DNA from: Codonopsis lanceolata
Taxonomy: Eukaryota; Streptophyta; Magnoliopsida; Asterales; Campanulaceae
Direction of reading: 5' to 3'
NCBI GenBank assembly: GCA_013146195.2
Contig: CM028379.1
Location: 156,642,437 to 156,706,436, forward strand
Length of the DNA stretch: 64,000 nucleotides
The position numbers and the translations under genes are program-made. Below the pieces are notes generated by a model. The model had not been told where the DNA came from. It searched no databases and saw nothing but the letters and a program-made list of their open reading frames with translations. Every line of letters starts with the position of its first letter. Positions within the stretch are counted from its first letter, which is position 1. Shown here one piece after another: positions 11,941-24,634 of this stretch.

Positions 11941-12886
11941 TCATTCATCTTCAAACTCATCATCTTCCCCATTTGATAAATTATACTTGCTTTTCTGTAG
12001 ACAATTATCTAGGTGAGCACAATTCATCCGAGATTCATCTAGGAGCTTACGACTGATTTCTAACTCTCCGTCAAGCTTTGCAACCTCCTCCATTATAGAT
12101 TCAATCTTTGTTACAACTTCACTCAGTTGATTTGACATTTCTGCAATTTGCAATTCTAGCACAAAATCACCACTAGCTTTATTGCCCAAATCATGGTTAA
12201 TGCCCACATCAGAAGATGAAGTATTTAACGGGTGCGACAAGCTATCAGAAGTGGAACTTGTTGCCAATGTCATGCACGTATCTCCCAATAAGGTATATTT
12301 GCCATATTTTTCAGTCACATTCAATTCCTCCTTCGTATCACCACCAAATTCAAAACTTTCTTTTTCATCATTATTCTCTTCCAATTTATTTTTTTTTCGT
12401 CTTCCATCTACCATATCGTGTTTTTTTCTTTTCAATTTCTTTTTCCTCATCAATCTTCTTCAAAATTTCTTTCATCTCTTCTATTTTCTTTAAATGTCTT
12501 CTTTGTTTCTCAACCGTAAATTTGTCTTCAGAATAATTCGTTGTCCAATATTCATTAGAAATAATTGGATCTACAAAGTATTTGAAATCACACTCAAGTT
12601 TCTTCCATTCCTCATAATTTTTAAAAATATGTTATAGTTTTTCCCAAACCACTTGTAAAGATTCTGCACTTCCCAAACGCAACAAACCCCAAATTTCTCC
12701 ATGTATTGAGTTTTGTAAAATCGGCCAAACACGAAGGTCTTTCGCTATCGAAAGTGTCTTTAACTCCGAATTATCAAATTGCTCAAATACATCATACGAC
12801 GATAAGTAACATTCTTTGAGATAATTACTAATGTCTATACTCCAAGAATCATAATTATAAAGAACTAATTTGGGAAAACTCATCAT
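11941..12886 (-). pseudogene. gag-like remnant plus acidic coiled-coil ORF
   Basis: Two minus-strand frames lie in the internal region. The upstream one (12886-12632, 84 codons) has a pattern like the N-terminal part of copia-type gag (LVLYNYDSWSIDISNYL...VWPILQNSI). The downstream one (12453-11941, 170 codons) begins with a run of Lys (KKKLKRKKHD), then an acidic linker and a heptad-like stretch (LQIAEMSNQLSEVVTKIES), ending in DDEFEDE. The frames are separated by stops and no zinc knuckle is seen. A decayed gag in which only the coiled coil stays open is the likeliest reading; the second frame could instead be a captured host exon. Confidence 0.5.
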
Positions 12887-13152
12887 TATAAATCAAGCAA
12901 CTAATTGACTCACCTTTAAATATAGTTCATTCTCGCAAACAATCACGCTCCAATAATTCCTCTATAAGTTTTCTTCAACTCGTTATCAAACGAACTCACA
13001 TCAATACTCTGTTGAGTCCTTGTTCAATGGATCGTCACCAAATAGCCAAAATTGCAAACTTGAATAATAATTTTCTCCACAGAACCAACAAAGCTCAAAC
13101 TTTTATTGAACTTCTCAATAACCAGAATCGAGCCTCAAGCTCTGATACCAAA

Positions 13153-13409
13153 TGTAGACAATATAAAATTGTCTAATTAATTAAAACTCTGGCCTCGGTC
13201 GGCTTACACAAAACCTCTCTCATTATATTTTCAATCCTCCTCTCTGATGGGTAATAAGGTTTCTTAAACCATCTATTTATATTAGTCATAATAATAAACT
13301 CTAAACTGATTAGGAAATACAATACTAATTGACCTCTAAATAATAAATAATAGAGACTTAAAAACAAATACTAATTCTAGTTGGATTGTGCTTGATTTAA
13401 TAGTCAACA
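13153..13409 (-). repeat. 5' LTR of the 1.93-kb element
   Basis: 257 bp, next to the primer-binding site at 13139-13150; AATTA follows immediately as the TSD. Confidence 0.9.
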
Positions 13410-13530
13410 AATTAATTAAAACGATAATTTAGAGACGGATAGTCGGTAGTTGCATAATTTCGAAATACAAACCAAACCAAACACGAACGAACCATTTTCC
13501 CTTTAGTGAAAAAAAAGTCATTCCATGTAA

Positions 13531-14306
13531 GAGCACCTTCAATGGGAAGTTTAAAGGCACTTATAAAGCTTTTTGAAAAGCTTTATGCCTTTGGAGTGAA
13601 TGAAGTGAATTGGGAAAGCTTTATGGTTTTGGATCGGTTCAAGGCTTGCTTGGTCAGCAAAATTGGCAGCATTTTGTCGGCTATGCAACGGTTGTTTTGT
13701 TAAAAAAAAAAAAAAACTTTACAAGGGTAATAAAAAAACGGTAATAAAAAAATTCCTATAAATTGGTTTTCAAATTTTTTTTTTTACACAAATTCATCTA
13801 CACTTTATCATTTTTTACACAAATTCTTATTTACACTTCTTTTGTTATGGATAACAATTTTTTTACAAATTTATTGAACTCTAATATCGAAGATTTTACG
13901 AATGCCGAAACTACTCCGAATTTTTCAGCTCCGTCGAATGTTCAAGGTCCGCCAAATATTCGAGCTCGCCGAATTGTTAAATTCCACCTTATTTTCACGT
14001 TCCGCCAAATTTTATGAATAAAAATGTTTTTTTCAAAGATAAAATTTAAAAATATATAAATTATTTTTTAGACGTATTATATTTGTTCTATAAATATTTA
14101 TGTTTTAAAACGATATATTTATTTTTGAAAATAAATGTATATTCGAAAAGAATAAAATATTTAGTTATGAGTTCATGCTATAAAGCTTTTATGGGTTTGT
14201 GTATAATGGAGAATAAGTTTATAGAGAAAAGATTTATAAACTGATGACGTGACATGATGTGGTAGTGAGAATAAACATTTTCACGGGTCCATGACTGAGG
14301 ATGCTC
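13531..14306. mobile_element. Tourist-like (PIF/Harbinger) element, 776 bp
   Basis: The ends GAGCACCTTCAATGG and GAGGATGCTC (inverse GAGCATCCTC) are flanked by TAA (13528-13530, 14307-14309). A short frame from 13847 (MDNNFFTNLLNSNIEDFTN...) resembles the Asn-rich N-terminus of the Myb/NAM-associated second protein of PIF/Harbinger elements. It suggests a deletion derivative of an autonomous element rather than a random MITE. Confidence 0.75.
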
Positions 14307-14638
14307 TAAGTCTAACTGATCAGTACTCAAAAATCAAAATGAAAGTTTATTGATGAGGCGTCAAATTGCACTTTACACCTCCTGACCTCCTCATCCATAT
14401 TCTAAATCTTATTTCACACGCCAATAATACAATCAATCAATCAACCTACAACCCAATGGCGAACGGAAAGATAAAAAAAAAACCAAAGAAAGTACTCAAT
14501 TTGCTCCTAAATTACCTAAATTACTGTTTTTATTCCTTAAAACATTTTTATCATTTTATATTTCTTTTTACTTTAATTATGATATGTCAGATAAAGAAGG
14601 ACGACGATTACTTAAAAACGGAGAAACTAATAATATTA

Positions 14639-15045
14639 GAGCATCCCTAATGTTATAAATTTTTACATAACTTTTTAATTGGATCTTACTGTCACCTATA
14701 TATTTTTATTTTCTTACTCACTTAAAAATATATATTTAAATTGTATAATCTTCTTACATATACTCTTACACAAAAAATATTAAATTTAACATCATCTCAC
14801 ATAATAAATACAAAATTCTCTCTCTACCCCCACCCCCACCCCCACCCCCACACCACGAAACAGGCCCCCCTCCCCCCGAACACTCCAGCTGCCCCTTTCC
14901 CTCACACTTTTCTAAGTTAACTTCTTATTTAGGAAATTAACACACCTTCTCTCTCCTAATTAGAAAATTTTCTCTTTTATTTGGCCACTAATGCACATTT
15001 CTCCAAGCTCTAAGAAATCAAAAATCACACATTAAAGATGCGCTC
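14639..15045. mobile_element. Tourist-like MITE (407 bp)
   Basis: The ends GAGCATCCCTAATG and AAGATGCGCTC (inverse GAGCGCATCTT) are flanked by TTA on both sides (14636-14638, 15046-15048). It contains a (CCCCCA)n-type tract at about 14826-14852. No coding potential. Confidence 0.75.
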
Positions 15046-15266
15046 TTAGCACGTGACCTTCTACTTCCTGGAGATTTCTTCCTCATCATACTCAGAAGAT
15101 TAGTGATTTAGTGGTCCATATTCAAATAGTCATGACTTGTTCAATACTCTTTTCCCTTTTTGGTTTAGCATAAGCTCAAGTTGGATTATCCAATTGGATG
15201 CCAATTCAAGTATTGAACTCGAGAGCATTTATAATGGTTTTATCAAATCAAACTAAAAATTAAATA

Positions 15267-15524
15267 CTTCATTCGTCTCTAAATTATCGTCATTCTTTCC
15301 TTTTTCGTCCGTCCTAAAATAATTGTTCAGTTTGAAACTTACCTTTTTAGAACATTATTTTTACTACTTTATCCTTACTTTTTTACTCTACTTTAATTAT
15401 GTGCCACATACATATGAGTTTTAAAGGAAACTACACATTAAACCAATATAAATAATCAAGTCAATTGTTTTTTCTTAAACTGTACACCGGGTCAACCAGG
15501 ACGATTATTAAGAGACGGAGGGAG
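15267..15524. mobile_element. Stowaway-like MITE, complete (258 bp)
   Basis: The termini (CTTCATTCGTCTCTAAATTA on the left, AAGAGACGGAGGGAG on the right) form the inverted repeat typical of Stowaway elements and are flanked by TA (15265-15266, 15525-15526). Related copies in this window are at 8543, 11271-13442 and 23517. Confidence 0.85.
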
Positions 15525-15526
15525 TA

Positions 15527-16521
15527 CAACTTATTAAAAATTAATAAAATAATTAATTAGAAACATATTTGATTCAAAATTAAAAAAACATTTTCAATAG
15601 TGACACAAATCCAGCACATTTACATACCTCACAATATTTATCTTTATTAATAATAATTAGAAACTTGAAAAAATCATATAATTTTTTTCTAATATCCAAA
15701 TGAAATAAATCAAGTCTCTATTTATATGTAAAAATATGTACTTTAGTTCAAGAAAAAAAAATAAAAAAAATTTTGGCTAAAAATTGGTCAAGAAATGTAA
15801 CGAAGGAAAAATAAAATGGTTTCCACTTGGAAAGAGGACTTAGCATTTGGGGACTTTGGTGTTCATTGGATGATTTTTTTTTTTTTTGGTTAAAATCATT
15901 GGTTGATTTGGGGATGGTTTTTTTAAATTCTTCATTGGTGGGAAAGATTTGAGTTAGATTTAGGGAAAAACCTCATTATATTTTTTTGGATTGAAAATTT
16001 GTCAAAAAAAAAAACAAAGGGGAAAAATAAAATGATGACCGGTAAATTGTTGACACATGGAAAGGGAGGGAAAGGGGGAAGGAGGCGATAATTAGGAGTT
16101 GGAGCCATTTGGGTTCTTCTTCTGATTTCTTTTCCTACAAATCAACAGATGATTTATGTTTGATTTTTAAAGATGCTCCATTAGAAACAAAAATTACAAG
16201 AAAATTTGATTAAGATCTTCCGTCGGCCTGTTCTAAGAAGGACTGGACACGGAATTCTCTCGTCATAGCATGTGTCCAAAAACATTTTCAACTTTAGGGA
16301 TGTTTCCTTCCTATAGACACTTCTTGGATTTAGCCACACCTCCATCCCAAACTAAAGTAATTGATCACTAATGAAGACTTTTTATGGTCGCCCCTGGACC
16401 ATATAATGCAAACTTTTTACGGTACACATGTTACTAATTAAAATGATTCAAAACTTTTTTTTTTGTAATTTATATAGCAACTACAACAATAATTTAGAAA
16501 AAGTCATCTTCAGAGTTCTAA
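15527..16521. other. AT-rich intergenic DNA
   Basis: No gene or clear repeat boundary was seen. It contains several A/T homopolymer runs. Confidence 0.6.
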
Positions 16522-17166
16522 GAACATCCACAATGGTGGATTTTTAAATAATTCTGCAAACACCTCGTTTTATGTTCCTAATTTTTACAACAATCTAAAA
16601 AAGAGTCTACTCAAATAATCTCTCTATATATCCATCTAAAAACTTAAAATATGTCAGATATCAATTAACAAACCTAACTATCAATATATTTTCTTTATTT
16701 TTTATTTATATTTTCCCACCACAAATGAAATATTTTATATATATTAAATTTATATCATGAGTGCTTAAAAGTAATTTGAATGAAATATTTTATATTTTAA
16801 ATTTCCATCCGAAAAATTTGTCTTTCTTCTCAGAACAAAAACACGCACATATCTGGGTTCTGAAAATTTCTTTGTCATTTTCAAATTAAAGCTCTCCCTT
16901 TCCTTTTTCTTTTTTATTTCTTAACCCAAGAAAAAAAAAATACACCCATGAAGACCCATTGCATTTCCCAACCAAACATCCATCGGACGACAGGCCATCA
17001 TGACACCCACACCGCATTGATGATTCACAAAACCCATTGCGCTCCCCACAAGTCGTCGCTTCAAGTCGTTGTCTCGGGGTTCGTCGGAATCAAACCACTA
17101 CCTCTCACCACCACGCCGACCAGAAATTTGAATCCATTGTTTGGCGTTTGCTAACAAGGATAGAAG

Positions 17167-17382
17167 TGAAATTAATCTAGACAAATGATAATAGGAAAGA
17201 CTTACTTTTATTAGATAGCAAATAAAGATTTAAATAGCCAAGCACAACAACTGAAAAAGAGATAAGGACGTATCTTCAACATCCCTGAAGACTAGGTAAG
17301 CCAACCAAAAGATAGAAACAAACTAACATGCAAAGCCTATTTATTAGCATAAAATAAAAGATTGTGGAGAATTAGTCAAACA
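17167..17382 (-). repeat. copia 3' LTR
   Basis: 216 bp; plus-strand termini TGAAATTAATC...GTCAAACA; preceded by the TSD AGAAG. Confidence 0.93.
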
Positions 17383-17417
17383 AATCCTCCCCTAAACTAA
17401 AAAATGCAGTAAGCATC

Positions 17418-20400
17418 CTAGTTTACATCCTTTATCATCTTCAAGCCAAGTGCATATCTCAATCTTTCAAATACTTCCAGCCTTAGTGGTTTTGTCATGA
17501 TATCAGCTAATTGTTCACTTGTGCTGCAATGTTTAATATTGATTTCCTTATATTTAGTAAAGTTTCTAAGGAAGTGAAACCTTACTACAATGTGCTTACT
17601 TTTTCCATGAAACACTGGATGCTTGGCAAGCTTAATGGTAGAGGGGTTATCACATAACATAGTAACGGAATCACCATGCGTCCCTCCAATTTTCTTTAGT
17701 ATATATACATACACTTTGACATGCACATGCTGCTGCTGCCACATACTCAGCTTCCGTGGTTGAAAGAGTTACCGCGGACTGTTTCTTAGAGGACCAAGCC
17801 ACAATTCATTTGCTTAACATGAACACATATCCAGAAGTTCTTATATTCATCAATGTCCCCTGCATAATCACTGTCCATGTATGCTAATAACTCTTTTGTA
17901 CTTCCCTTTTGATAGAATAAGTCTAGTTCAATTATCCCTCGTAAGTACTTGAGAATTCTTTTAACTGCCAGAATGTGAGCTTCCATAGGATTAGACATAA
18001 ATCGACTAATTAGACATACACTGTACATCAAATCTGGTCTAGTGGCTATTAAATATATTAAACCTCCAACCATTTTCTTGAAGAAAGTTGAGTTGACTTT
18101 CTTTCCTCCTTCCTCTTTGGATAATTTGGTTCCAGGAACCATTGGATTTTTGACACCATTGCACTTCTTCATGCCAAATCTTTCAAGTACTTCTTCTGCA
18201 TATTTCATTTGACAGATGTGAATTCCTTTGGAGGATTGCTGCACTTCAACTCCCAAAAAATACCTCATTTCTTCCAAATCAGGCATTTCAAATTCATCTT
18301 TCATAGAACTCTTGAATTGTATCAGCATATTTGAGTTGTTGCTAGTAAAAATGAGATCATCAACATACAGACTTACAATTAAGATGTCTTTTCCTTCCTT
18401 CTTGATAAACAAGGTGTGCTCGTGACTGCTCCTTTCGAATCCTTAACTCATAAAGTAGCCTTCAATCCTGCTGAACCAAGCTCTGGGTGCTTGTTTCAAG
18501 TCATACAGTGATTTCTTCGATTTGTAGACCCTTGTTTCTTCTCTTTTTCTTTCATAACGTTGTGGTTTAGCAACATAGATGTCTTCCTTTAACTCCCCAT
18601 GTAAGAAGGTGTTTTTGACATCTAATTGATAGAGTGTCCATCCATTCATTGCTGCCAATGCAATTAGTGTTCGGATTGTATCCCATCTAGCTACTGGCGC
18701 AAACACTTCATTGTGATCTATTCCCTTTTCTTGTGCATACCCTTTTGCCACAAGCCTTGCCTTATATTTATCTACCTCACCATTTTTATTCAGTTTGGTT
18801 CAATAAATCCATTTCACACCAATCACTTTTGCTTCCTTAGGTGCATCAACAAGCTGTCAGGTTTGGTTCCTACGGATTAATTCTATTTCCAAATCTATAG
18901 CATCTGTCCATTTCTTGTTCCTCACTGCTTCTTCATAACATGTAGGATCATCGGATGAAATAAACATAATGTCCTCTTCTTCATCAGATAATCCTTCACC
19001 AGTCATATACTCTTGTAAGTATGCTGGAGCTCTTGTCCTTCTTCTTTCAAGTAGTTGGCCGCCTTCATCCTTCGGACTGTTTGGACTGTTGTTTGATTTA
19101 GGATAGGGTCTGCATGGTTCTCTTCTGCATCTTCAAGAGTTTCTACTTCCTCAGCACCTTCTTCATCACTTGATTCATCTACTTCACCTTTTCCATCTTC
19201 CCAATAGAGTATATCGCTTCTGCACTCTTGATCAGTCCTCCCCCAATCCCAACACTTATCTTCTTCAAAAACCACATCTTTGCTTACTATAACCTTTTTT
19301 GTTAGTGGATCATACATCTTATATCCTTTTGATTCATCACTGTAGCCTAAGAAAACACATTGTTGACTCCTGGCATCCAACTTCAAATGTTTTGCTTCAG
19401 GAAAATGTACATTACCCAAGCAACCAAACACTCTGAAGTATTCTATATTTGGCTTTGTTCCCTTCCAACATTCTTCAGGTGTTTGTTTTTCATAGCAGAT
19501 GTAGGGATTCTATTTATAACATGACTAGACCATTTAACAGCCTCTGGCCAAAAAATTTAGGCATGTTTTTCTCCTCCAGTACACATCGAACCATATTTAA
19601 GATGGTACGATTCTTATGTTATGCTACCCCATTTTGTTGGGGAGTATAGGATCTGGTTAGCTGGCGTTTTATCCCATGATCCATACAGAACTTTAAGAAT
19701 TCCTCTGAGGTAAATTCCCCTCCACTGTCCATTCTCAAACCACAGATTGACATACCACATTCTTTTTCCACATACATTTTAAATTGCTTGAAAATAGTAA
19801 ATGCTTCATCTTTCGAATTTAATAAGTAAACCCATAGCTTTCTAGAGAAATCATCTATAAATGTTAAGATGTACCTTTTGTTGCTGTGAGACATAGGACT
19901 TATGGGGCCATAATTATCTGAGTGAATTAGCTGCAATACCTTTGTGGCTCTCCACTTGCTTTTCTTTTGGATGGATACACGGTGTTGTTTTCCTTTCATG
20001 CAACTTTGACAAACTTTACTTGTGATGCTGATGTCTGGTAGTCCTTGAACCAGTTACTGCTGTTGCATTTTCTTCATGTTTTGGTGATTTAGATGTCCAA
20101 GTCTCTTGTGCCATAGATATTCTACCACATCTATTTTGACACTAAAACAGCTGGGAGATTGTTGTAATTTGGCTAGTATCACAAACATTTTGTTTGTTGT
20201 CATTCTGCTTTGAAGAATACATCCCTTGGTTTGGTGATACACTTTACATGTGCCTTGCTTAATGAGAATAGTTAGTCATTTCTCTTGCAATTGACCACTT
20301 CTTAATTCAGGTACATAATAGACATTGCTTACCATTTGAGTTGTTCCTTCAATGTCAAGTTCAATGTTACTTTTTCCCAGTACATCCATTCTGTGATTAT

Positions 20401-21393
20401 TTCCCAACTTCACAGAATGTCTGAATTCCTCATCCAGTTGGCCAAATCATGCCTTGTTGCCAGTCATGTGGTTTGAACATCTTGAATCAAAGAACCATAC
20501 TTCCTCCCTTTTTGCATTATTCAGCTCCACCTGTGCCATCAGCAGGATTTCTTCTTCCTCATACATCTTAGCATCAACATAGTTTGTTGTCTTCTCCCAA
20601 ATGGGGCATTCATACTTAAAATGTCCCAAGTTATGACATTTGTAGCATTCCACCGTGGCCTTGTTGAAAAGTTGCCTACCTCTCCCTCTTCCACGACCAC
20701 CTCTGAAACTTCCTCGTCCTCTTCCCCTTTCTTCACTTATCACCTTCAAAACTTGTTCCTCTTCTGTGACATTTTTCATTCGTAGCTCATGGATGAGTAA
20801 GCTACTTTGAAGTTCATCTATGGTGAGTGCGTCAAATTGTTAGATTCTTTAATGGAACACACAACATAGTTGAATTTGGCCACCAGTGATCTCAAAATCT
20901 TTGTAGTGATATCCTTTTCTTGCATGCGTTCTCCACATGCTCTCATACTTTTGACTATAGACACAGTCCTTCCAAAATAGGCATTCACAGATTCACCTTC
21001 CTTCATCCTCAACATTTCGAACTCAGATTTTAGAGTTTGAAGTTATGCCCTTTTTACTCTAGTTGATCCTTTGAACTTCTGCGCCATGGAGTTCCAGATT
21101 TGTTTTGAGGTGTCATCATTAAGAATGGTCTCCATGATTTCTCTATCTATAGCCCGATAGAGAAAGTTCTTGATCCTTCTATCTTTCAGCTTTTGTTCCT
21201 CCACATCCTTCAACACTTCCCCTGTTGCTTGCGTGCCCTCTGGAACCTCCTTGATCCCTTCCTCAACCAAGCTCCAATATTCCTTGGACCGGAGAAAATT
21301 CTCCATCAGCTTGGCCCAATGTTCATAGTAGCCATCAAACTTTGGGATTGCAGGTTGCACAAACTTCCCATTTCCATTGCTACTCTCAGCCAT
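17418..21393 (-). pseudogene. copia gag-pol polyprotein, inactivated
   Basis: The start MAESSNGNG...IPKFDGYYEHW (21393) is a typical copia gag. After one frameshift the nucleocapsid keeps a CCHC knuckle (CYKCHNLGHFKYEC, 20647-20606) behind an Arg/Gly-rich stretch. The protease motif reads FFDSRCSNHM (about 20488) where DSGCS is expected, so Gly of the active site is replaced. Next come the pre-integrase motif (LWHKRLGHLNHQNM), the integrase core with two of its acidic residues (HSDNYGP, MDSGGEF) and PQQNG, the reverse transcriptase with YVDD (about 18367-18356) and an RNase H tail ending in SEQLADIMTKPL. Several stops and frameshifts separate these blocks, so no full polyprotein can be made. 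The layout fits TNT1/RE-like elements; I cannot fix the lineage. Confidence 0.93.
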
Positions 21394-21442
21394 CTCTTTC
21401 TCTCCTTCTCAGACCCTTATGAAGTGGCTCTGATACCAAATT

Positions 21443-21659
21443 TAAAATTAATCTAGACAAATGATAATAGGAAAGACTTACTTTTATTAGATAGCAAATG
21501 AGGCTTTAAATAACCAAGCACAACAACTGAAAAAAGAGATGAGGATGTATCTTTAACATCCTTGAAGATTAGGTAAGCCAACCAAAAGATAGAAACAAAC
21601 TAACATGCAAAGCCTATTTATTAGCATAAAATAAAAGCTTGTGGAGAATTAATCAAACA
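21443..21659 (-). repeat. copia 5' LTR
   Basis: 217 bp; its inner terminus has mutated from TG to TA on the plus strand (TAAAATTAATC), but the alignment to the 3' LTR is continuous. Confidence 0.9.
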
Positions 21660-21851
21660 AGAAGAAGTGAACTTAAGTGGTTAGTGGGTTGTTGTTATTG
21701 ATCGAGGTAAATCATTTTTCAAATTAGAAGAGTGATTTACCTGATTTTGGAGATAGAAGACTTGTTTGGCTGCTCATTGTATAGATAGCAAGAGGTATAT
21801 ATATATATGAGTTTGAAGTGTTGATAGCTTGTCCCATTATGGATGCTCTGA

Positions 21852-23516
21852 GGGGGGACACCATATGTGACTCTATTTTGAAGAGGGCTTTATAACTGGC
21901 ACATGGAGTCTTTGTGCTATAAACCTCTTTTCTTTAGATATGAACAAATAACAAGACATCTTCTTGTAATATTTCTTTTTAAAGTAGGATAGTTAGAGAT
22001 AGTGAAAGATATTTGGTGTAAAATTACACCCTTTAAGAGTTTTGATTAAACTTTTATACTTTTCTGTTTTATTAAAAGAATTCTTATTTGAAAAGTCTAA
22101 TAACTAAGAAATATAAAAATGTTATTAGAGTTGGTCATAATTACAAAAAATACATAATAACAACTAATATATATTATAAAACATTTTGGGAAATAAGTGT
22201 GCAATTGAGTTGAGATAAGTACCGGTTGAGATTTATTGTTTCACTTTAAATTTTACTGCCGTAAAATCTCAATAAAACCATAACTATTAATTGATTGTTT
22301 GTGTAATTTGCGTGCCCGTTTTGGGTGAGATTTTGTTCCATTAACAGTTTACTAATTAATAGTTAATTTTTAGGATTTGATTGTATTTTTTTCGTTAATT
22401 TGTGTTAGTACTCATTTACTTGCTTACATTATTTGCATCTTGATATCCCAAGCATACATTGATATTGATCAAGTTTTAAAACAATTTTTTTTAAGTTTTT
22501 TGGTTTTGTCGTTTTTTCATTGTGTAGTGTATATTTATATGACCCATACAGAATCCCAAGTAAATATTGATTCAATTGCAAATTGATTCAAATTCTATAC
22601 TAATATCGTGTCATAGGCACGGACATGAATATCTATTATACTTATAATAAATATTATAGAAATTACAAGTTTAATTTTTAAAAATAAACTATTTATGTGA
22701 TACATCACAAAATAGCATAGTAGACTATTTATCTGGTACAAAAGGAGTACCAAACTTGAAACTACTCAAGATGGTAAAGTAAGTCTCATATGTGATCGAA
22801 TTTTATTCATAAAACCAAGTGATCTTACAATTTAACATACCAATACATCACAACTTGTAAAAAAATCTGTATTAATTAAAATGTCCAATACACCAACATT
22901 CCTTAGTTTTTTAGAAAATGTGTTATGTAATATTGCCCCCCCCCCCCCACCACAACATTTATCAGCATTGGTACGTTGCTGCAGTGGAGAACTAACATAT
23001 CTCCTTCCTCCATCCCAAAATTATTTTCTTTTTTCTTCACTTCTAAAATATTTATCTTGTTTAAAAAAATTAAACAAATTTATTTTTATTAGTTTATCAC
23101 TCTTTTTTCTTCTTGCTTTACCTTTTGAGTAAGATATTAATGAATTTTAAAGAAAACCATACGCATATTAATAAATAAATCAATTTTTTAAATAAGATGG
23201 AGGAATAATTTTAGGATGTATGATAATAATTTTTTTAAGATGGATGATTACATCAACTTTGCTCAAATTCATTGGTTGAATTTTTGCTGACTGACACCAC
23301 TGACTTTTCAATACTGAGTCGTGTTTCGTACACTAAAGCCAAATTGAGTTACGTCATCATGTACACTGAAGTTTGGAAAGTGAGTCTACGCGGAACGCGC
23401 CATTTTAAGCTGTTCTTGGTCACCCCTGCCACCTATACATTCGATTACGTCAACGATTTAATTTTTGAAAAAAGTCTAATAATTCACGAGTATATTGATA
23501 TATTTGATAATAATTA
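21852..23516. other. AT-rich intergenic DNA
   Basis: No gene was recognised. There is a C homopolymer run at about 22937-22949. The short frames at 22377-22586, 22881-23132 and 23272-23532 show no domain. Confidence 0.6.
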
Positions 23517-23765
23517 CTCCATCCGTCCCTAAATAATTGACTATGTATACAGTTTAAGAAAAAATAATTGACTTAATTATTTATATTTGTTTAATGAATA
23601 TTTTCATTTAAAGATTATCTGTATGTGACCCATAATTAAAATAGAGTGAAAAAATAAATGTAAAGTGGTAAAAATGATATTCTAAAAAGATAAGTTTCAA
23701 ACTAGACAATTATTTTGGGACGGACGAAAAAAGAAAAAAGAACGATAATTTAGGGATGAAAGGAG
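23517..23765. mobile_element. Stowaway-like MITE, complete (249 bp)
   Basis: The termini CTCCATCCGTCCCTAAATAA and AATTTAGGGATGAAAGGAG are flanked by TA (23515-23516, 23766-23767). It is in opposite orientation to the copy at 15267-15524. A much more diverged relative may lie at about 24043-24290. Confidence 0.85.
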
Positions 23766-24439
23766 TATAAAAATATTTAAATATAATTAATATATTTATA
23801 ATACAAGTGAATGTTTAAAGATAAAAAATTATAAAAGCTGCAAATATAACTTTTTAAAATGATATTTTTAAGTAAAATTTTCAAAAATAGAATAGTGTCC
23901 GACATATACTTCAAAAGAAAAGTAATAATTTTTTTTTGAAACGGATGCAAAAAAAGGCAAACTAATTAATTAGTAGGGGTGATAAAGATAACTTTTTAAT
24001 ACAGGTTTTTTTTTATATTTTGATTTAAACCTAAAAAAATACTTTATTTGTCCTAAATTTATTGTATTGTTTGATCTGATATACGGATTTAAAAAATAAT
24101 TGACTTAATTATTAATATTGATTTAATGTGAATTTTTTTTAAAATTTACGTATATATGACTTATAATTAATATATAATAAAAAAATAAAGATATAGTTGT
24201 TAAATATTATTATGAAAAAAAAATTATTTTTGGACGGTCGAAATTTTTTTTGAGGAAAATTAAACAATAATTTTGTGAAAGTGGAGTACTACGTAACTAC
24301 GGTACTAATTTGAAAAGCAAAGGCAACGCAAACTACCAATCTCACCAAAATGGATACGTGATGAATTCTAACAGGAAAATATTGACCGTAGACCGGCGTG
24401 GATTTGAGCTGACTCTCTACTACTCTCTCTCTCCCTCTC

Positions 24440-24634
24440 ATCCCTCCTCCAATAAATACTTCCTCGGTACCTCCAGTTCTGCAAGTCCATTGATATTCTC
24501 TCCCTTAATTCTTTATCTGCGTTTGAATATTCTTTTTCTTCTTCTTTCTCAAAACTTGTTTTGCAACTTTAATTTCTCCGATCACCACATAGTTCCCAGA
24601 TCTCTTCCCGTATTCAACTTTCAACAGGAAAAAT
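24440..24634 (+). promoter_or_regulatory. Putative core promoter and 5' UTR of the HIPP gene
   Basis: An AT-rich AATAAAT at 24451-24457, just after a CT-rich stretch (24415-24450), is the best TATA-like element upstream of the coding start. The stretch from about 24480 to the ATG is pyrimidine-rich and C-rich relative to its surroundings, as expected for a plant 5' UTR. The transcription start is inferred, not seen. Confidence 0.4.

Larger units (their letters stand above)
11483..13409 (-). mobile_element. Short non-autonomous LTR retrotransposon (1.93 kb)
   Basis: Two 257-bp LTRs (11483-11739 and 13153-13409), both TG...CA, differ by about nine substitutions by eye. They flank a 1.4-kb internal region. 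The 5-bp TSD AATTA is present at 11478-11482 and 13410-13414. On the minus strand an initiator-Met tRNA primer-binding site (TGGTATCAGAGC, 13150-13139) lies 2 bp inside the upstream LTR. There is no protease, integrase or reverse transcriptase, so it must have been moved in trans, probably by a copia element given the PBS. Confidence 0.85.
11271..13442. mobile_element. Stowaway-like MITE split by an LTR element
   Basis: The left half (about 11271-11482: TTCGTCCGTTCTAAAATAAT, CAGTTTGAAAC, AACTAATATAAATAATCAA) and the short right half (about 13415-13442: ACGATAATTTAGAGACGG) are collinear with the intact Stowaway copy at 15267-15524. The 11483-13409 LTR element is inserted near the right end, so the MITE is the older insertion. 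Confidence 0.7.
17167..21659 (-). mobile_element. Complete Ty1/copia retrotransposon (4.49 kb)
   Basis: LTRs of 216-217 bp (17167-17382 and 21443-21659) flank a gag-pol region in copia order (gag, protease, integrase, reverse transcriptase, RNase H). The TSD AGAAG is perfect (17162-17166, 21660-21664). On the minus strand an initiator-Met PBS (TGGTATCAGAGCC, 21438-21426) lies close to the 5' LTR and a purine-rich tract (AGGGGAGGA, complement of 17385-17393) adjoins the 3' LTR. The LTRs differ by about 12 substitutions and one indel by eye, so this is not a recent insertion. Confidence 0.95.
16522..21848. mobile_element. Tourist-like element split by the copia insertion
   Basis: The left end GAACATCCACAATGG (after TAA at 16519-16521) and right end CCATTATGGATGCTC (before TGA at 21849-21851) are inverse to each other and match the Tourist-like family at 5223-6141, with which the left arm shares CACCTCGTTTT. 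Removing the copia element leaves about 0.83 kb. The second TSD differs at one base, so the boundary is slightly less certain. A 68-codon frame at 16948-17154 in the left arm has no recognised domain. Confidence 0.6.

Noticed and set aside
16948..17154. 68-codon His/Thr-rich frame as a gene
   Set aside because: No domain and located in the arm of a Tourist-like element.
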